64,000 nt of DNA from Azoarcus sp. KH32C (GTDB lineage: Bacteria > Pseudomonadota > Gammaproteobacteria > Burkholderiales > Rhodocyclaceae): positions 1,674,001 to 1,738,000 of the forward strand of contig NC_020516.1 in assembly GCF_000349945.1 (NCBI RefSeq), in the 5' to 3' direction. Numbering within the stretch: position 1 is the stretch's first letter; each line of letters opens with the position of its first letter. The translations under genes and the position numbers were made by a program. Below, piece by piece: positions 61,889 through 64,000 of this stretch. The notes below the pieces were generated by a model that saw nothing but the letters and a program-made list of their open reading frames with translations, had not been told where the DNA came from and made no database searches.

Positions 61889-63637
61889 ATGAAAAACCTC
61901 GCACCTGCAAGCCTCGCGCACGGGAAATCCGAACTGGCGAGCCTTCTCGGGCGCTGCCGTTCTTCATTTGTGATCGCCGGCCTTTTCAGCTTCTTCGTCA
62001 ACGTGCTAATGCTGACGCCGGCGATCTACATGCTCGAGATCTACGACCGCGTGCTGCCGACCAGCAGCCAGCCGACGCTGGCGATGCTGACCCTGATCGT
62101 CATATTCCTGTTTGCCGTCCTGGGCGTGCTCGAATGGGTGCGCTCGCAGATCCTGATCGCGGCGAGTGCGCGCATCGACGGCACGCTCGGCGGGCGCGTG
62201 TTCGACGCCGTGTTCGTGCGTTCGCTCGCGAGCAGCGGCCGGGTTTCCAGTGCGCAACCGCTCGGCGATCTGATGCAATTGCGTCAGTTCCTCACCGGTC
62301 CGTCGCTTTTCGCGTTCTTCGACGCGCCGTGGATCCCGATTTACGTCGCCATGATGTTTCTCTTCCATCCGCTGTACGGCGTGGTGGGGATCGCGTCGGC
62401 GCTCGTCCTGGTCTGTCTCACGGCCTGGGGTGAGGGCGTGACGCGCGGCGATCTCGAACGCTCGACCCTGCTCTCGCACGAGGCGACTCAGCTCACCCAG
62501 CAGCAGTTGCGCAACACCGAGATCATCGAGGCGCTCGGCATGCGCGAACGGATGCGCGAGCGCTGGCTGCAACGGCAATCGCGGGCATTGGCGCTGCAGG
62601 TGCGCGCCAGCCGGCGCGGGGGCGCGGTCTCGACGCTGTCCAAGGTGTTCCGCCTGACGATCCAGTCGGTGATCCTCGGCGTCGGGGCCTGGCTGGCAAT
62701 TCACAAGGAAGTCACGCCCGGCCTGCTGATCGCCGGATCGATCCTGCTGGGGCGCGCGCTTGCACCACTGGATCTGATGATCGGGGGCTGGCGCGGCTTT
62801 CAGGGCGCGCGCGGCGCGTACCGGCGCCTCGCGGCCCTGCTCGCAGCCGCGCCCGCAGGCGAGGAGGGCATGGCCCTGCCGGCGCCTCGGGGCGAACTGT
62901 CGCTCGAGCATGTCACAGTGCAGCCCTCGGGTGTCGCGGCGCCGGTGCTGCGCGACGTGAGCCTCAAGCTGCCAGTCGGGGCGACGCTGGGCGTGATCGG
63001 CCCCAGCGGTTCCGGCAAGTCGACGTTGCTGCGTACGATGCTCGGCCTGTATCCGCTGCGCGGGGGAAGCGTGCGGCTGGACGGCGCCGAACTCTCGCAA
63101 TGGACGCGTGAGCGCCTCGGTCCCTACTTCGGTTATCTGCCGCAGGACGTCGAGCTGCTCGAAGGCACGGTCGCGGAGAACATCGCGCGCTTCGGCGACA
63201 TCGATGCCGAGCGTGTCGTGGCTGCGGCGCGCGCCGCCGGGGTGCACGAGTTGATCCTACATTTGCCCCAGGGCTACGAGACGGTGCTCGCGGGCAATGT
63301 CCTGGCGCTCTCGGCGGGGCAGCGTCAGCGAATCGGCCTGGCCCGCGCCCTCTACGGCGATCCCTGCCTGATCGTGCTCGACGAACCCAATTCGAATCTG
63401 GATCAGGAAGGCGAGGCGGCCCTGGCGCAGAGTTTGCAGGAGTTGAAGGCGCAAGGGCGCACGATCGTCGTGGTCAGCCATCGCGCGCCGCTGTTGGAGC
63501 AGCTCGATCTGCTCGCCGTGATGCTGGACGGGCAGCTGAACCGCTTCGGACCGCGTGAGAAAGTGCTGGCTTCGCTGCATGGGGTGATCGCGAAAGTGCC
63601 GCCGGCACCGGTGCGCGCCGCGTCCGCTGTCAGCTGA
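61889..63637 (+). CDS. PrtD-type type I secretion ABC transporter
   Basis: 582 residues from the ATG at 61889, which has AAAGGGGT upstream. Six transmembrane segments (about 25-320) include MLTPAIYMLEIYDRVLPTSS, the PrtD signature region. No N-terminal C39 protease domain is fused, so substrates carry C-terminal signals like the RTX protein. The ATPase domain has Walker A GPSGSGKST (371-379), a signature read as LSAGQRQR (474-481) instead of LSGGQ, and Walker B LIVLDEP. It exports the adjacent adhesin in one step through the envelope with the HlyD adaptor downstream. Confidence 0.93.
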   Translation: MKNLAPASLAHGKSELASLLGRCRSSFVIAGLFSFFVNVLMLTPAIYMLEIYDRVLPTSSQPTLAMLTLIVIFLFAVLGVLEWVRSQILIAASARIDGTLGGRVFDAVFVRSLASSGRVSSAQPLGDLMQLRQFLTGPSLFAFFDAPWIPIYVAMMFLFHPLYGVVGIASALVLVCLTAWGEGVTRGDLERSTLLSHEATQLTQQQLRNTEIIEALGMRERMRERWLQRQSRALALQVRASRRGGAVSTLSKVFRLTIQSVILGVGAWLAIHKEVTPGLLIAGSILLGRALAPLDLMIGGWRGFQGARGAYRRLAALLAAAPAGEEGMALPAPRGELSLEHVTVQPSGVAAPVLRDVSLKLPVGATLGVIGPSGSGKSTLLRTMLGLYPLRGGSVRLDGAELSQWTRERLGPYFGYLPQDVELLEGTVAENIARFGDIDAERVVAAARAAGVHELILHLPQGYETVLAGNVLALSAGQRQRIGLARALYGDPCLIVLDEPNSNLDQEGEAALAQSLQELKAQGRTIVVVSHRAPLLEQLDLLAVMLDGQLNRFGPREKVLASLHGVIAKVPPAPVRAASAVS

Positions 63638-63658
63638 CAATAAACCAGGGAGGCCGAA

Positions 63659-64000
63659 ATGAATCACGACAATACATTCGGCGAAATATTCAGCGACACG
63701 GGGATCCGCGACCCCGAGGCCTTCGCCGCCCCGGTCGTGCTGGGAAACGATCGCGACTTCCGCCGCCTCGGGCTTCTCATCGTGGCCGTCGTGTTCGGCG
63801 TGTTCGGATTGTGGGCCGGGCTCGCGCCGCTCGACAGCGCCGCGGTCGGGCGTGGCGTGATCACCGTGGAGAACTACCGCAAGACGGTGCAGCACCTCGA
63901 AGGCGGCATCGTACGGGCGATCCAGGTGCACGATGGCGACAAGGTCAGGCGCGACCAGGTGCTCGCGACGCTTGACGACACGGAGGCAAAGGCACAGCTG
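63659..64000 (+). CDS. HlyD-family membrane fusion protein, partial
   Basis: First 114 residues; the rest lies beyond the window. GGGAGG precedes the ATG at 63659. A cytoplasmic start is followed by one transmembrane helix (about 36-57, LGLLIVAVVFGVFGLWAGLA) and the conserved periplasmic segment VQHLEGGIVRAIQVHDGD, as in PrtE-like adaptors. It would link the ABC exporter to a TolC-like outer-membrane channel, completing the type I secretion system. Separated from the ABC gene by 21 bases. Confidence 0.9.
   Translation, partial: MNHDNTFGEIFSDTGIRDPEAFAAPVVLGNDRDFRRLGLLIVAVVFGVFGLWAGLAPLDSAAVGRGVITVENYRKTVQHLEGGIVRAIQVHDGDKVRRDQVLATLDDTEAKAQL

Noticed and set aside
57311..61921. Long open frame on the minus strand opposite the adhesin
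   Set aside because: Its repeats mirror the adhesin repeats. The plus-strand protein has RTX motifs, calcium loops, a ribosome site and an adjacent exporter.

Overview
This is a GC-rich window, densely packed with genes and free of rRNA, tRNA, CRISPR arrays and recognisable insertion sequences. The gene content (pqqABCDE, a PqqU-type receptor, a PrtD-type type I secretion system, an EmrAB efflux operon, large c-di-GMP proteins, dehydrogenase E1/E2 genes) and codon usage suggest a betaproteobacterium, probably Rhodocyclales near Azoarcus, Aromatoleum or Thauera. That placement is inference from gene content, not from a marker gene.

Layout. 1-522: start of a leftward ACP plus AMP-ligase gene that runs off the window. 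651-10831: one long rightward operon with archease, DnaK, DnaJ, RtcB RNA ligase, an AcsA-type acyl-CoA synthetase, E1alpha, E1beta and E2 of a 2-oxoacid dehydrogenase, and a free ACP; most junctions overlap. 10828-17477: a ClpP-fold lipoprotein, a LysR regulator divergent from a MaoC protein and an MFS transporter, two small proteins, an HDOD protein and an HtrA protease. 17495-27449: two very large leftward genes, a 1919-residue protein with two alpha/beta-hydrolase modules and a CHAT caspase-like protease, and a 1350-residue Cache-PAS-GGDEF-EAL protein ending in a zinc-binding CZB domain. 27582-30270: a DUF302-like protein and a TonB-dependent receptor of the PqqU (YncD) type. 30402-35374: a MarR-controlled EmrAB/OMF drug efflux operon with clear operators. 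35438-46733: MocR regulator and AhpD-like protein, proline iminopeptidase, two OmpA-domain proteins, an OmpR-type two-component system, a VOC protein, AraC regulator and EamA transporter, and a SPINDLY-type O-GlcNAc transferase. 47107-50373: pqqA (24 codons), pqqB, pqqC, pqqD, pqqE. 50612-54778: a tightly coupled four-gene cassette of a C39-like protease, a RimK-like ATP-grasp ligase with an RLAN domain, a GCS2 ligase and an N-formylglutamate amidohydrolase. 54808-56483: a PLP aminotransferase and a divergent MarR regulator with two matching operators. 56993-64000: a 1602-residue RTX protein with four almost identical 126-residue repeats, its ABC exporter, and the start of the HlyD-family adaptor.

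How it fits together. PQQ synthesis and a PqqU-like uptake receptor lie about 17 kb apart, so the cell probably both makes and scavenges the cofactor. The RTX protein, ABC exporter and adaptor form one secretion unit, preceded by an AT-rich leader. The three most interesting poorly understood units are the hydrolase-CHAT protein, the C39/RimK/GCS2/amidohydrolase amide-ligase cassette, and the operon joining RNA ligation (archease, RtcB) and chaperones (DnaK, DnaJ) to acyl-CoA and acyl-carrier metabolism.
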